A DNA stretch of 64,000 bases from contig JAKOQB010000041.1 in assembly GCA_029778535.1 (NCBI GenBank), positions 124,001 to 188,000 on the forward strand. Reading direction: 5' to 3'. This stretch comes from Pseudomonadota bacterium. Its GTDB lineage: Bacteria > Pseudomonadota > Gammaproteobacteria > Burkholderiales > Burkholderiaceae_F. The notes below the pieces were generated by a model. It was not told the DNA's origin, did not search any database, and saw only the letters and a list, made by a program, of their open reading frames with translations. Positions 27,257 through 35,813 of the stretch are shown here, one piece after another (within the stretch, counting starts at the first letter, position 1; each line of letters begins with the position of its first letter). Made by a program: the position numbers and the translations under genes.

Positions 27257-27709
27257 ATGAAAACTTTAGGAAGAATCCTGGTGGCGGCCGGTCTGGCGAC
27301 GGCGGTATCCGGCGCGTTCGGGGCGACGGCGACGACCACGTTTCAGGTGTCGGCGAACGTGACCGGCGCATGCACCGTGTCGGCCGGCAACCTCGCATTC
27401 GGAACCTATCCGGTTAACTCTGCCGCCGACATCGACGCCGCGTCGACGATCACGGTCAACTGCCCGAACGGCCTGCCGTATTCAGTGTCCGTGCCGACAC
27501 CGACCGCGCGCACGATGACCGGCCCGGCCGCCGCGACGCTGACGTACGGCCTGTACTCGGATGCGGGTCGCACCAGCGGCTTCGCCGCATCGGGCACCGG
27601 CTCCGGCGCGAACCAGAGCATCACCGTGTACGGCCGCATTCCGCTCGGACAGGCGCCGACATCGCAGGGTGCGTTCAACGACACGGTGACGGTGACCGTC
27701 ACCTATTAA
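27257..27709 (+). CDS. spore coat U domain pilin, probable major subunit
   Basis: The start at 27257 follows the strong site GGAGGAAAG; the GTG start in the track (27239) is not needed. The 150-aa precursor has a signal peptide ending AFGA, then ATTTFQVSANVTGACTVS and GNLAFGTYPVNS, the first cysteine pairing with that in TVNCPNG, and ends with the alternating strand FNDTVTVTVTY that chaperones bind. These are features of archaic chaperone-usher (Csu-type) pilins. Being first and followed by a hairpin, it is likely the most abundant subunit. Confidence 0.88.
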   Translation: MKTLGRILVAAGLATAVSGAFGATATTTFQVSANVTGACTVSAGNLAFGTYPVNSAADIDAASTITVNCPNGLPYSVSVPTPTARTMTGPAAATLTYGLYSDAGRTSGFAASGTGSGANQSITVYGRIPLGQAPTSQGAFNDTVTVTVTY

Positions 27710-27723
27710 TCGGACTCCGGCGC

Positions 27724-27740
27724 GGGCGGCGCAGCCGCCC
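27724..27740 (+). terminator. hairpin after the first pilin gene (possible attenuator)
   Basis: GGGCGGC-GCA-GCCGCCC forms a seven-pair, three-base-loop hairpin between the first and second pilin genes. No T-run follows. Its position suits partial termination or 3' protection that would raise major pilin levels over the assembly genes; this is inferred from position. Confidence 0.45.
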
Positions 27741-27755
27741 GGCGCTTGAACGGCC

Positions 27756-28238
27756 ATGCGGCGAGTGCTCGTCGCGCTGGCGTCGTTCGTCGTCAGTGCC
27801 GCCGCAAGTGCTGCACAGTCGACGGCGACGTTCGGCGTTTCGGCCACGGTGACGAGCGGTTGCGGCGTCGTCGCGACGCCGGTCGCCTTCGGCACCTATC
27901 TTGGCACCGCGGCGTCACCTGCGGTCGACGCGCTGGGCAGCGTCGTCGTGACCTGTCCGGCCGGCAAGACGTACGACGTGCGGCTGAACAACGGCGCTAA
28001 CGCCAGCGGCGGGCAGCGCAGGATGCGCGTGGTGCTTGGGCCGGCGTCGTTTCTAAATTACGAGCTGTACCGGAATCCGGCGCGCACGCAGCGCTTCGGC
28101 AACTCCGGCCCCGAGCGCGTCAACGGCGTCGGCAGTGGCCTGCCGCAGACGATCCCCGTGTACGCGCGGCTGCCCGGCGCTCAGGTCGCGCCGCTGGGAA
28201 TCCACTTGGATACGATTCAGGTCACCCTGCAGTTCTGA
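27756..28238 (+). CDS. spore coat U domain pilin, second subunit
   Basis: This 160-aa protein has a signal peptide (VLVALASFVVSAAASAA), then STATFGVSATVTSGCGVV and PVAFGTYLGT with a partner cysteine in VVTCPAG, and a closing strand LDTIQVTLQF. The architecture is the same as that of the first pilin. It lies 46 bases after that gene and eight bases before the chaperone gene. It is likely a minor or adaptor subunit of the Csu-type fibre. Confidence 0.85.
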   Translation: MRRVLVALASFVVSAAASAAQSTATFGVSATVTSGCGVVATPVAFGTYLGTAASPAVDALGSVVVTCPAGKTYDVRLNNGANASGGQRRMRVVLGPASFLNYELYRNPARTQRFGNSGPERVNGVGSGLPQTIPVYARLPGAQVAPLGIHLDTIQVTLQF

Positions 28239-28246
28239 GAACCTGA

Positions 28247-28921
28247 ATGTTGTTTCGCCTGCTCGCGTTTGCGTTGGCGCTGGTCACGTCGGCACCGGCG
28301 CACGCCGGCGCGTTCACGATCACGCCGGTGCGCGTCGATATCTCGTTCGGCCGGCGCGCCGCGTCGATCGAGGTCCACAACACCGGGCAGCAGGGCGCGC
28401 AGCTGCAGGCCGAGCGCTATCGCTGGAAGGGCGACACCGGCGGCGACGACGAGCTGGAGCCGACCGAGGACTTCGTCGTCACGCCGCCGATCTTCAGCAT
28501 CGAGCCGGGCCAGCGGCAGATTGTGCGCGTGCTGATGCAGGCGCCCGCGGATCAGCAGCGCGAGACCGCGTATCGCCTGATCCTGCAGGAGACGCCGCTC
28601 GGCGATCCGGCCGCGAACACGGTCGCGACCGTGCTGCGCATCAGCCTGCCGGTGTTCGTCACGCCGCCGCGCGCCCGCGCCGAGCTGGTGTGGAGCCTGC
28701 GGCGCGAGGCGGGCGGGCTTTTTCTCGACGTCGACAACGTCGGCCAGGCGCACGAGACGATCACATCGCTGCGCACGCCCGACGGCCGCACGCTGCAGGC
28801 GGGTGTCTACGTGCTGGCGGGCGGACACCGTTCGTGGCCGCTCGACGCGCCGATCGACCGCGTGCTGGTCAAGCTGCGCGACGCGGACGAATCGTCTGCT
28901 GCGGTCCGCGCTGCCCAATGA
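28247..28921 (+). CDS. periplasmic pilus chaperone (CsuC-like)
   Basis: The 224-aa protein has a signal peptide ending THAG-like (APAHAG) and two immunoglobulin-like domains. Strand AFTITPVRVDISFGRRAASI starts domain one; FSIEPGQRQIVRVLMQAP is the conserved segment of the family, and AYRLILQETPLG leads to domain two. It would fold pilins in the periplasm and deliver them to the usher. The stop overlaps the usher start by ATGA. Confidence 0.9.
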   Translation: MLFRLLAFALALVTSAPAHAGAFTITPVRVDISFGRRAASIEVHNTGQQGAQLQAERYRWKGDTGGDDELEPTEDFVVTPPIFSIEPGQRQIVRVLMQAPADQQRETAYRLILQETPLGDPAANTVATVLRISLPVFVTPPRARAELVWSLRREAGGLFLDVDNVGQAHETITSLRTPDGRTLQAGVYVLAGGHRSWPLDAPIDRVLVKLRDADESSAAVRAAQ

Positions 28922-31221
28922 CGGGGCCGGCCCGACCTGCGCTCGGCTTCGTCCTGCTCTGCCTGCTGTTCGTCGCAGTGTCGGCGCGCGCGCAGTCGAC
29001 GCTGGTCGTCGAAGCGACGCTGAACGGCGAGGACAAGGGCACGGTGCTGCTGCTCGAACAGGATGGCCGCCTCTATCTGGGCGAGAGCGACGCGCGCGCC
29101 TGGCAGCTGCGCCTTCCTGCGGAAGCAGACGTCGAATTCAAATCACAGCGCTACTTCCTGCTGGCGCGGCTGCACGTCGAATTGGTCGCGCTCGATCGCC
29201 GCGCGCTGAGCATCGAGCTGCGTGCGCCGGCCGCGGCCTTCACCGGCGGCACGGTCGACGCGGCGGGACTCGTCTATCCGTTGACTCCGGCGGCGAACGG
29301 CGGCTTCTTCAACTACGACCTGCTCGGCACCCGCGCGCTCGGCCGCGCGGCGGTCGACGGCGCATTCGAAGTCGGCGCGTTCAATTCGCTCGGGGTGCTG
29401 ACGCATCGCTTCGTCGAGCGCAACCTGTGGCGCGACGACGCGGCGGCACGCCGCTACGAACGCATCGAGACCTCGTTCCGGCGCGATTTCCCGTCCGCCG
29501 CGACCACGCTCGAAGTCGGCGACGCGGTGAGCCGGCCCGGCGCCAGCGGACGCGCGCTGCGCTACGGCGGCGTCGGCGTGCGGACCAACTTCGGACTGCG
29601 TCCCGGCTTCGTGCCGCAGCCGCTGCCGCCCTTCATCGGCACCGCCGCGGTGCCGTCGACGGTCGACGTGTTCGTGCAGAACCAGCTGCGTTCGAGCACG
29701 GAGGTGCCGCCGGGCCCGTTCACGCTGAACAACGTGCCGGTCGTGCTCGGCGCGGGCGAGGCGCGCGTCGTGATCCGCGACGCGCTCGGTCGCGAGCAGG
29801 TCGTCACGTCGTCGTTCTACGCGGCCGGCGGCCTGCTGCGCCCGGGACTGAGCGACTTCGCATTCGGCGCCGGCCGGCTGCGCGCCGCGAGCACCGACGG
29901 CACGCAGCAATACGGCCACGATTTCGCCAGCGGACTGTGGCGGCGCGGGCTGACCGACAGTGTCACGCTCGAGGGCCGCTTCGAAACGGAGGCCAGTACG
30001 ACGCGCGTGATCGGCGCGGCGGTCGACATCGGCGGCCGCTGGGGCGAGATGGAGCTCGCGCTCGCCGCCGACACATGGGGCGGCACGCGCGGATTCGCCG
30101 CGCTCGGCTACCGCTACCAGGATCTCGACCACAGCGTCGGCCTGCGCTGGGAGCAGGCGCAGCGCGGCTTCCGCTTCGCCGGTGAAACGGAGGCCGCGCC
30201 GACGCCGCAACGGCTGGTGACGATCAACGCGTCGCACCGGCTGACGAAGCGCTGGAACCTGGGCGCGCTGCTGATCGACACGCAGCGCTTCGACGGCAGC
30301 CGCACCCGCAGCGCCAACGTGTCGGCGTTCGTCGCACTCGGCGCCGGGACCTCGATCTTCTTCGTCGTCAACCGCATCGACACCAACGGGCGCGGGTCGA
30401 CCGCAGTCGGCGCGTTTCTTTCGTACGCGCTCGGGCCGCGCACGAGCGCCAACGCGAGCATCGAAGGCGGCACCGAAGCGCGCCGCACGATCGGCGTGCA
30501 GCAGGCGCTGCCGATCGACGAAGGCTGGGGCTACCGCGTGAGCGCGACCGATGCGGGCAGCGGCCGGCGCGAGGAAGCCGCGGCCAGCGTGCAGACGCAA
30601 CTGATGTCGCTGACCGCGGAATGGGCGCACGATTCAAGCGGCACTGCGCTGCGTGCCGGCGCCAGCGGCAGCGTGGCGCTGATCGGCGCCACGCCGTTCG
30701 CCGCGCGCGCGATCAACGACAGTTTCGCGCTGGTGCGGCTCGATGACTTCGCCGACGTGCCGATCCTGCTGAACAACCAGGTCGCCGGCCGCACCGACGG
30801 CCGCGGCCGACTGATTTTGCCGCAGCTGAACTCGTACCAGCCGAACGAAATCCGCGTCGAGGCCGACGACCTGCCGGCCGACGCGCGGGTCGGCAAGGAG
30901 CGCGACATCGTGGTGCCGCCCTATCGCAGCGGCGTGATCGTCGCGCCCGACGTGAGGCGGGTGGCGGCCGCGATCGTTCGCGTACGCGATGCCGGTGGCG
31001 CGCCGGTTGCTGCCGGCGCCGCGGTGAAGGTCGAACCCGATGCGCAGGCGACCAACGTCGCGCAGCGCGGCGAGTTCTACGTGACCGGCACGCCGGGCCG
31101 CAAGCGCGCGGTCATCGAATCGCACGGGCGGACTTGTAGCATCGACTTCACGCTCGCGGCCGCGCGTGAGCGCGCGTTCCAGACCCTCGGTCCGTTCAAA
31201 TGCATCGGCACTGCGCCCTGA
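28918..31221 (+). CDS. fimbrial outer-membrane usher (CsuD-like)
   Basis: The true start is the ATG at 28918 overlapping the chaperone stop; the track frame beginning at 28135 is too long. The 767-aa protein has a signal peptide (LGFVLLCLLFVAVSARA), an N-terminal domain (LVVEATLNGEDKGTVLLL), a long beta-barrel region with a plug (VDVFVQNQLRSSTEVPPGPF, QVVTSSFYAA), and a C-terminal domain ending TCSIDFTLAAARERAFQTLG. The length fits archaic ushers. It secretes and assembles the fibre at the outer membrane, and overlaps the next gene by 22 bases. Confidence 0.92.
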   Translation: MTGPARPALGFVLLCLLFVAVSARAQSTLVVEATLNGEDKGTVLLLEQDGRLYLGESDARAWQLRLPAEADVEFKSQRYFLLARLHVELVALDRRALSIELRAPAAAFTGGTVDAAGLVYPLTPAANGGFFNYDLLGTRALGRAAVDGAFEVGAFNSLGVLTHRFVERNLWRDDAAARRYERIETSFRRDFPSAATTLEVGDAVSRPGASGRALRYGGVGVRTNFGLRPGFVPQPLPPFIGTAAVPSTVDVFVQNQLRSSTEVPPGPFTLNNVPVVLGAGEARVVIRDALGREQVVTSSFYAAGGLLRPGLSDFAFGAGRLRAASTDGTQQYGHDFASGLWRRGLTDSVTLEGRFETEASTTRVIGAAVDIGGRWGEMELALAADTWGGTRGFAALGYRYQDLDHSVGLRWEQAQRGFRFAGETEAAPTPQRLVTINASHRLTKRWNLGALLIDTQRFDGSRTRSANVSAFVALGAGTSIFFVVNRIDTNGRGSTAVGAFLSYALGPRTSANASIEGGTEARRTIGVQQALPIDEGWGYRVSATDAGSGRREEAAASVQTQLMSLTAEWAHDSSGTALRAGASGSVALIGATPFAARAINDSFALVRLDDFADVPILLNNQVAGRTDGRGRLILPQLNSYQPNEIRVEADDLPADARVGKERDIVVPPYRSGVIVAPDVRRVAAAIVRVRDAGGAPVAAGAAVKVEPDAQATNVAQRGEFYVTGTPGRKRAVIESHGRTCSIDFTLAAARERAFQTLGPFKCIGTAP

Positions 31222-31688
31222 TCGCCGCCCTGCTCGCCTGCGCGCCCGCCTGCGCACAGCAGGGGATCTCGTGCAGCGCGCAGATGAGCCCGAGCGCGCT
31301 GGCGTTCGGCAATTACGTGCCGAACCTGCCGGGCGGGGTTGCGCGGCTGCTCGGCAACGCGGTGGTGAGCTGCTCGAACACGCGCAGCAACCCTCCGAAC
31401 CAGATCGCGGTGCGCGTTTCGATCTCCGCCGGACAGAGCGGCAGCACGGGCCAGCGCCAGATGACGATGCCGGGATCGAGCGTTCCGCTGCTGTACAACC
31501 TGTACATGGATCCGGCGTTCATGACGGTGTGGCCCGACTCGACCACGGGGCGCGGCGACGTGCTGTCGGTGCCGCCGGGGCGCAGCGCGCAACTGCAGTT
31601 GCCGGTTTATGGCCGGATTCCCGCCGGCCAGACCAGCGTGCGCTTGGGCGCCTACTCCGACTCGCTGGTGCTGATGGTGCGGTACTGA
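31200..31688 (+). CDS. spore coat U domain protein, probable tip subunit
   Basis: This 162-aa exported protein starts inside the usher gene. After a signal peptide ending APACAQ, it shows ISCSAQMSPSALAFGNYVPN, a second Cys in VVSCSNT, PVYGRIPAGQTSVRLGAYSD and the terminal strand DSLVLMVRY. Unlike the first two pilins it comes after the usher, where Csu clusters normally encode the tip adhesin CsuE; however, it is half the length of two-domain CsuE, so tip identity is tentative. Confidence 0.8.
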   Translation: MHRHCALIAALLACAPACAQQGISCSAQMSPSALAFGNYVPNLPGGVARLLGNAVVSCSNTRSNPPNQIAVRVSISAGQSGSTGQRQMTMPGSSVPLLYNLYMDPAFMTVWPDSTTGRGDVLSVPPGRSAQLQLPVYGRIPAGQTSVRLGAYSDSLVLMVRY

Positions 31689-31712
31689 TGGTGCGCCGCT
31701 GAGGCGCGCGCA

Positions 31713-32378
31713 TCAGCGCGGCTGGCCGTAGGTCTCGAAGCGTTCGGCGACGCGCGCCATTTCCTCGTCGGACAGCGGCGGCGGTTCGCCGAGCGCGCAC
31801 GCGAGCAGGTACGTGTGCGCGAGGTTCTCGATCTCGATCGCCAGCCGCAGCGCCCCCGGCAGCGAATCGTCGCAGGCGATCACGCCGTGGTGCGCGAGCA
31901 GGCAGGCCTTGCGGCCCGCGAGCGCCTCGAGCGCGCGGTCCGACAGATCCTGCGTGCCGAAGGTCGCGTAGCGCGCGCAGCGGATGTCGTTGCCGCCGGC
32001 GGTGGCGACCATGTAGTGGAAGGCGGGAATGCCGCGGCCGTGCACCGCCAGTGCGGTGGCTGCCCGCGAGTGCGTGTGCACGATCGCGTTGAACTCGCCG
32101 CGGGTGCGGAAGATGTCGAGGTGAAAGCGCCACTCGCTGCTCGGCTCGCGTTGCCCGACGCGGGTGCCGTCCTGCAGGCGGATGAACACGAGTTCGTCCG
32201 GCGCGAGTTCCGCGTACGGAATCCCGGTCGGCGTGATCAGGAAGCCGGTGGCCGCGCCGCGCCGGCAGCGCGCCGACACGTTGCCCGACTTGTTGACGTT
32301 GATGCCGGCCGCGTTCATCGCGCGCGCGGTGTCGACCAGCGCTTCGCGCAGCGCGCGGCCGTCTTCCGGTTCGGTCAT
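31713..32378 (-). CDS. class II aldolase, probable 5-methylthio/5-deoxyribulose-1-phosphate aldolase
   Basis: This 221-aa protein has the class II aldolase/adducin fold: SGNVSARCRRG at the phosphate site, the catalytic Glu in SSEWRFHLDIF, and zinc-binding histidines in IVHTHSRAATAL and LLAHHGVI. It resembles fuculose-1-phosphate aldolase. The gene overlaps mtnA by four bases on the minus strand, and that pairing is the hallmark of the DHAP shunt, where the aldolase cleaves 5-methylthio- or 5-deoxyribulose-1-phosphate to DHAP and an aldehyde. The substrate is inferred from the neighbour; MtnB dehydratase, a homologue of the same fold, is an alternative. Confidence 0.82.
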   Translation of the reverse strand: MTEPEDGRALREALVDTARAMNAAGINVNKSGNVSARCRRGAATGFLITPTGIPYAELAPDELVFIRLQDGTRVGQREPSSEWRFHLDIFRTRGEFNAIVHTHSRAATALAVHGRGIPAFHYMVATAGGNDIRCARYATFGTQDLSDRALEALAGRKACLLAHHGVIACDDSLPGALRLAIEIENLAHTYLLACALGEPPPLSDEEMARVAERFETYGQPR

Positions 32379-33469
32379 CGCAAAGCGCGCGCGGCCGGGA
32401 ACAGCCGCGCGAGTGCCGCCGGCTCCGCGACGCCGCGCTCGGTGATGATGCCGGTCACCAGCCGCGCGGGGGTCACGTCGAAGGCCGGATTGGCGACCGA
32501 CGTTTCAACGCCCGCGAGTTCGACTTCCGCCACGCCGCCCGCGTTGCGCCCGCGCACGAGGCGCACTTCGGCGCCGGGCCGGTCCTCGATCGGGATCTGC
32601 GCCAGCGCGTCGTCGATCGTCCAGTCGATCGTCGGCGACGGCACCGCCACGTAGAACGGCACGCCGCAATCGCGCGCCGAGACTGCCTTCAGGTAGGTGC
32701 CGATCTTGTTGCACACGTCGCCGCGCGCGCTGACGCGGTCGGCGCCGACCATGACGAGGTCGACGCGGCCGTGCTGCATCAGGTGCCCGCCGGCGTTGTC
32801 GACGATCAGCGTGTGCGGCACGCCGTGCGCCGCCAGTTCCCACGCGGTCAGCAGGCCCTGGTTGCGCGGGCGCGTCTCGTCAACCCACACGTGCACCGGC
32901 GTGCCGGCGTCGTGCGCCTGGTAGATCGCCGACAGCGCGGTGCCGTAGTCGACGGTGGCGATCCAGCCGGTGTTGCAGTGGGTCAGCACGTTGACAGCGC
33001 GCCCGGTGCGGGCGTGAACAGCGGCGATCAGCCGCGCGCCGTGCGCGCCGAGCGCGCAATTCAGCTCGACGTCCTCGTCGGCGATCCGGTCGGCCTCGTG
33101 CCACGCGAGTTCGGCGCGGTCGACTTCGGAGGCGGGCGCGAGCAGCGCGCGCACGCGCTCCAGCGCCCAGCGCAGGTTGACCGCGGTCGGGCGCGTCGCC
33201 AGCAGGCGGCGGACCGCGGCGTCGAGCGCGCCGTCGGAAGGATCGTCCTGCATCGCGAGCGCGACGCCGTACGCTGCGGCCACTCCGATCAGCGGCGCGC
33301 CGCGCACCTGCATCGACGTGATCGCGTTGGCGACCTGGTCATGGCTGTCGAGTTCGGCGATTGCGAACTCGAACGGCAGCCGGGTCTGGTCGACAATCGC
33401 AACCCGGCTGCGGCGGCCGTCGCGCGTGACCGGCCAGATCGAGCGGTAGGCGACTCCGTTGACTTTCAT
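32375..33469 (-). CDS. mtnA: S-methyl-5-thioribose-1-phosphate isomerase
   Basis: MtnA (364 aa from the ATG at 33469; the track start at 33538 is too early) converts methylthioribose-1-phosphate to methylthioribulose-1-phosphate. It has the eIF2B-like fold with QVRGAPLIGVAAAYGVAL, the catalytic Cys in VLTHCNTGWIATVDYGTA, the catalytic Asp in VMVGADRVSARGDVCNKIGTY and VPFYVAVPSPTIDW. No mtnBCD genes follow; instead the class II aldolase overlaps. The pair therefore probably forms a truncated salvage route rather than the full methionine salvage pathway. Confidence 0.94.
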   Translation of the reverse strand: MKVNGVAYRSIWPVTRDGRRSRVAIVDQTRLPFEFAIAELDSHDQVANAITSMQVRGAPLIGVAAAYGVALAMQDDPSDGALDAAVRRLLATRPTAVNLRWALERVRALLAPASEVDRAELAWHEADRIADEDVELNCALGAHGARLIAAVHARTGRAVNVLTHCNTGWIATVDYGTALSAIYQAHDAGTPVHVWVDETRPRNQGLLTAWELAAHGVPHTLIVDNAGGHLMQHGRVDLVMVGADRVSARGDVCNKIGTYLKAVSARDCGVPFYVAVPSPTIDWTIDDALAQIPIEDRPGAEVRLVRGRNAGGVAEVELAGVETSVANPAFDVTPARLVTGIITERGVAEPAALARLFPAARALR

Positions 33470-33518
33470 GCGATCGATTGTACGGAAGGCGATCGCCGGA
33501 ATCGAAAGACCGACCGGC

Positions 33519-34091
33519 TCAGAAGCGATACAGCACACTGAGCGAGATCAGGTCGATGTCCTGCTTCTCGTCAACGAATTTGGCGCGGAAGCGCTCGAAC
33601 TCGAGCCGCGCGCCAAGGTTCTTCGTGAACTCGTAGCCGGCGCCCAGGCCCCAGGCGAACTCGGTGCTGGTGTTCGAATCGCTGGCCGATCCCTGCAGCG
33701 ACGAACTCACATCGACCTTGGCCTTGATCGAACTGACGCCCAGCTTGCCGAACACGTTGAAGTTGTTGAACGGCGCCAGCGCGACACCGTACAGCGCGAA
33801 GCCGTCCGCCTTGCCGCTGATGTTGAACGTACCCAGCAACGGGTCGCCGCTGCCCGACGCCTTCGCCTTGCCCAGGTCGAAGTAGGCGACCTCGGCACCG
33901 AAGTTGGGCGTGAACATCCATCCGCCGAACACCTTGTAGCCGGTGTCCTTGGTGTCGCAACTGCTCGTGCCCGCGCAGTCGACCTTGAAGTCCGACTGAC
34001 CGGCGCCGACACCGATGTACCCCTGCGCGAGCGCGACCGACGAAAGGGTGCCGGCTCCCGCGAGGAGCGACGCGACGATGAGTTTTTTCAT
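33519..34091 (-). CDS. outer-membrane beta-barrel protein (OmpA-like barrel fold)
   Basis: The 190-aa precursor has a signal peptide (MKKLIVASLLAGAGTLSSVALAQ) and then alternating strands with aromatic ends: GYIGVGAGQSDF, YKVFGGWMFTPNFGAEVAYF, FNVFGKLGVSSIKA, EFAWGLGAGYEFTKNLGARL and a final ISLSVLYRF ending in Phe. The terminal Phe is the outer-membrane assembly signal. Two cysteines (DCAGTSSCDT) in the first loop may pair. It is an eight-stranded barrel of the OmpA-like/OmpW-like group. The function is unknown. Confidence 0.82.
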   Translation of the reverse strand: MKKLIVASLLAGAGTLSSVALAQGYIGVGAGQSDFKVDCAGTSSCDTKDTGYKVFGGWMFTPNFGAEVAYFDLGKAKASGSGDPLLGTFNISGKADGFALYGVALAPFNNFNVFGKLGVSSIKAKVDVSSSLQGSASDSNTSTEFAWGLGAGYEFTKNLGARLEFERFRAKFVDEKQDIDLISLSVLYRF

Positions 34092-34176
34092 ACGACCTCC
34101 ATGCCAATTGCCGGCGATTTCGATCCAACCGGTGCCTGCACTATGGCCTCGGTCCGGATCGACTTGACGGCAAAGG

Positions 34177-35112
34177 TCAGGTCGAGGGCCGGTCGTTGCT
34201 CGATCGCAACGCGCCGACGCGGGACGTCGACGCGAATCCGAGCGCGTGCGGCCGCAGCGCGATCGCGTTGCCGGCCACCGCGAGCGCCACCCCGGCCAGC
34301 GTCGCCGCGGTCCACTCGAAGCCTTCGAACAGCGACGACACGATCAGCGCAACGATCGGCGTCATCACGCCGACGTAGCCGGCGCGCGCGACACCGATCC
34401 GGTGCACCAGCGCATAGAAGGCGCCGAACGCGAGGATCGAGCCGCCGACGACGAGATACGCGAACGACGCGGCAAACGACGGGCTCCACGCGATCGCGAA
34501 CGAGCGGCCGATCGCGAGCGCGTACAGCGCGGTGGCCGCGCCGCCGTACAGCATCGCCCACGCGAGCGGTGCCCAGCCGTGCACGCCGAACTGGTGATAG
34601 CGCGTGGCGACCATGCCGGCCACGCTCGACAGCAGCACCGCGGCGAGCGTCAGCGCCGCGCCCGCCAGCAGTGTCTGATCGAGCGTCACGCGCATGAATT
34701 CGTGCAGGAAGATCAGCGCGATTCCGGCCAGCCCCAGCACGCCGCCGACGGCGACGCGGCGCGATGCGGGCGCGCCGAACAGCACGCGCGCCAGCAGCAG
34801 GTTGGCGAGCGGCGAGGCCGCGTACCCGATCGCGACCAGCCCCGACACGATGAAGCGCTCCGCGTGGTAGATGAACACATAGCTGACGCAGAAGCCGGCC
34901 AGCCCCTGCAGTGCGAACAGCCCGTGCAGTCGCGCGCCGAACGCGAGCCCGATGCCGCGCGCGCGGCAATACAGCGCCAGCAGCGCCGCCGCGCACAGGA
35001 AGCGCAGCGCCACGCCCGGTTCGGGTGCGAGCGCGTCGAGCTGCAACTTGATGCCGAGCCACGTCGTGCCCCAGATCAGCATGCACGCGGCATACAGGAG
35101 GCCGGTGTTCAC
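34177..35112 (-). CDS. EamA/DMT family transporter
   Basis: This 311-aa inner-membrane protein has ten hydrophobic segments in two EamA repeats. The N-terminal LLYAACMLIWGTTWLGIKLQ and later FGAFYALVHRIGVARAGYVGV segments are typical. Members export amino acids, metabolites or small drugs; the substrate cannot be predicted. Transcribed away from the outer-membrane protein region in the same direction, it looks monocistronic. Confidence 0.85.
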   Translation of the reverse strand: MNTGLLYAACMLIWGTTWLGIKLQLDALAPEPGVALRFLCAAALLALYCRARGIGLAFGARLHGLFALQGLAGFCVSYVFIYHAERFIVSGLVAIGYAASPLANLLLARVLFGAPASRRVAVGGVLGLAGIALIFLHEFMRVTLDQTLLAGAALTLAAVLLSSVAGMVATRYHQFGVHGWAPLAWAMLYGGAATALYALAIGRSFAIAWSPSFAASFAYLVVGGSILAFGAFYALVHRIGVARAGYVGVMTPIVALIVSSLFEGFEWTAATLAGVALAVAGNAIALRPHALGFASTSRVGALRSSNDRPST

Positions 35113-35221
35113 GTGTCGATTGTCGCCGACGCGCGCAAGCGGCGTGGCTGCACGACGGGCTTCGAAACCTCAGCCCGACCCCTCCTTCGATACCTCGGGG
35201 TGAACGGTGCTGCTGGTGGCG

Positions 35222-35614
35222 CTAAGGCCGAACGCCGGGACGGCGCTCGAAGAGTCCCTGACAGGCCGCGCAGCGCAGCGCCGCCGGGTAGGCGCGCAGC
35301 CGCTGGGTGCCAATCGTCTCGCCGCAGTCGATGCAGACGCCGTAGCTGCCGTCGGCGATGCGCGCCAGCGCCGCGTCGATCCGGCTCAGTTCATCCGCAT
35401 TGCGCGACAGGTGCGCGAGGTCCGCGAGGCGCGCGGTTTCCGCCGCGCCGTCGTCGTCGGTTTCGGCGGCGCGCTGCGGCAGCCCGGCCTCGTTGCGCCG
35501 ATCCTCGTCCTGGCCGTGCAGCCGTGCGTCGACTGCCGCCGTGATCGCCGCACGCAACCGCAGCAGCTGCTGGCGGAATTCCTCCAGTTGTTCGCGCGGG
35601 ATCGCGGTTTCCAT
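35222..35614 (-). CDS. TraR/DksA zinc-finger family protein
   Basis: The ATG at 35614 has a GAGGAG site and is preferred to the track start at 35668 (130 aa). The N-terminus is a coiled coil (LEEFRQQLLRLRAAITAAV), and the C-terminus the four-cysteine zinc finger CIDCGETIGTQRL...CAACQ. Such proteins bind the secondary channel of RNA polymerase or act as general stress factors. The helical tip lacks an obvious DxxDxA motif of true DksA, so classic stringent-response function is doubtful. Confidence 0.82.
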   Translation of the reverse strand: METAIPREQLEEFRQQLLRLRAAITAAVDARLHGQDEDRRNEAGLPQRAAETDDDGAAETARLADLAHLSRNADELSRIDAALARIADGSYGVCIDCGETIGTQRLRAYPAALRCAACQGLFERRPGVRP

Positions 35615-35813
35615 GTTCTCCTCGCGTGCTTGCACTGTTGCGCTTCGTCTTGCACCACCATGCGGCATTCAGGCTACGCAGCGACTACACATTCCGATTG
35701 ATCGGCATCAAACCGGAGGGGTCGCTCTAGCCAGTCGCTTGGCGATGCCGCCTTCGACCTGTAACGTGCACGGTGACTTTCGAAACCTGCGCAGCAGCGC
35801 TTCAGCAAATCTG

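Noticed and set aside
28135-31221. 1028-aa version of the usher
   Set aside because: The first 260 residues are an out-of-frame read of the second pilin and chaperone; the usher signal peptide begins at 28918.
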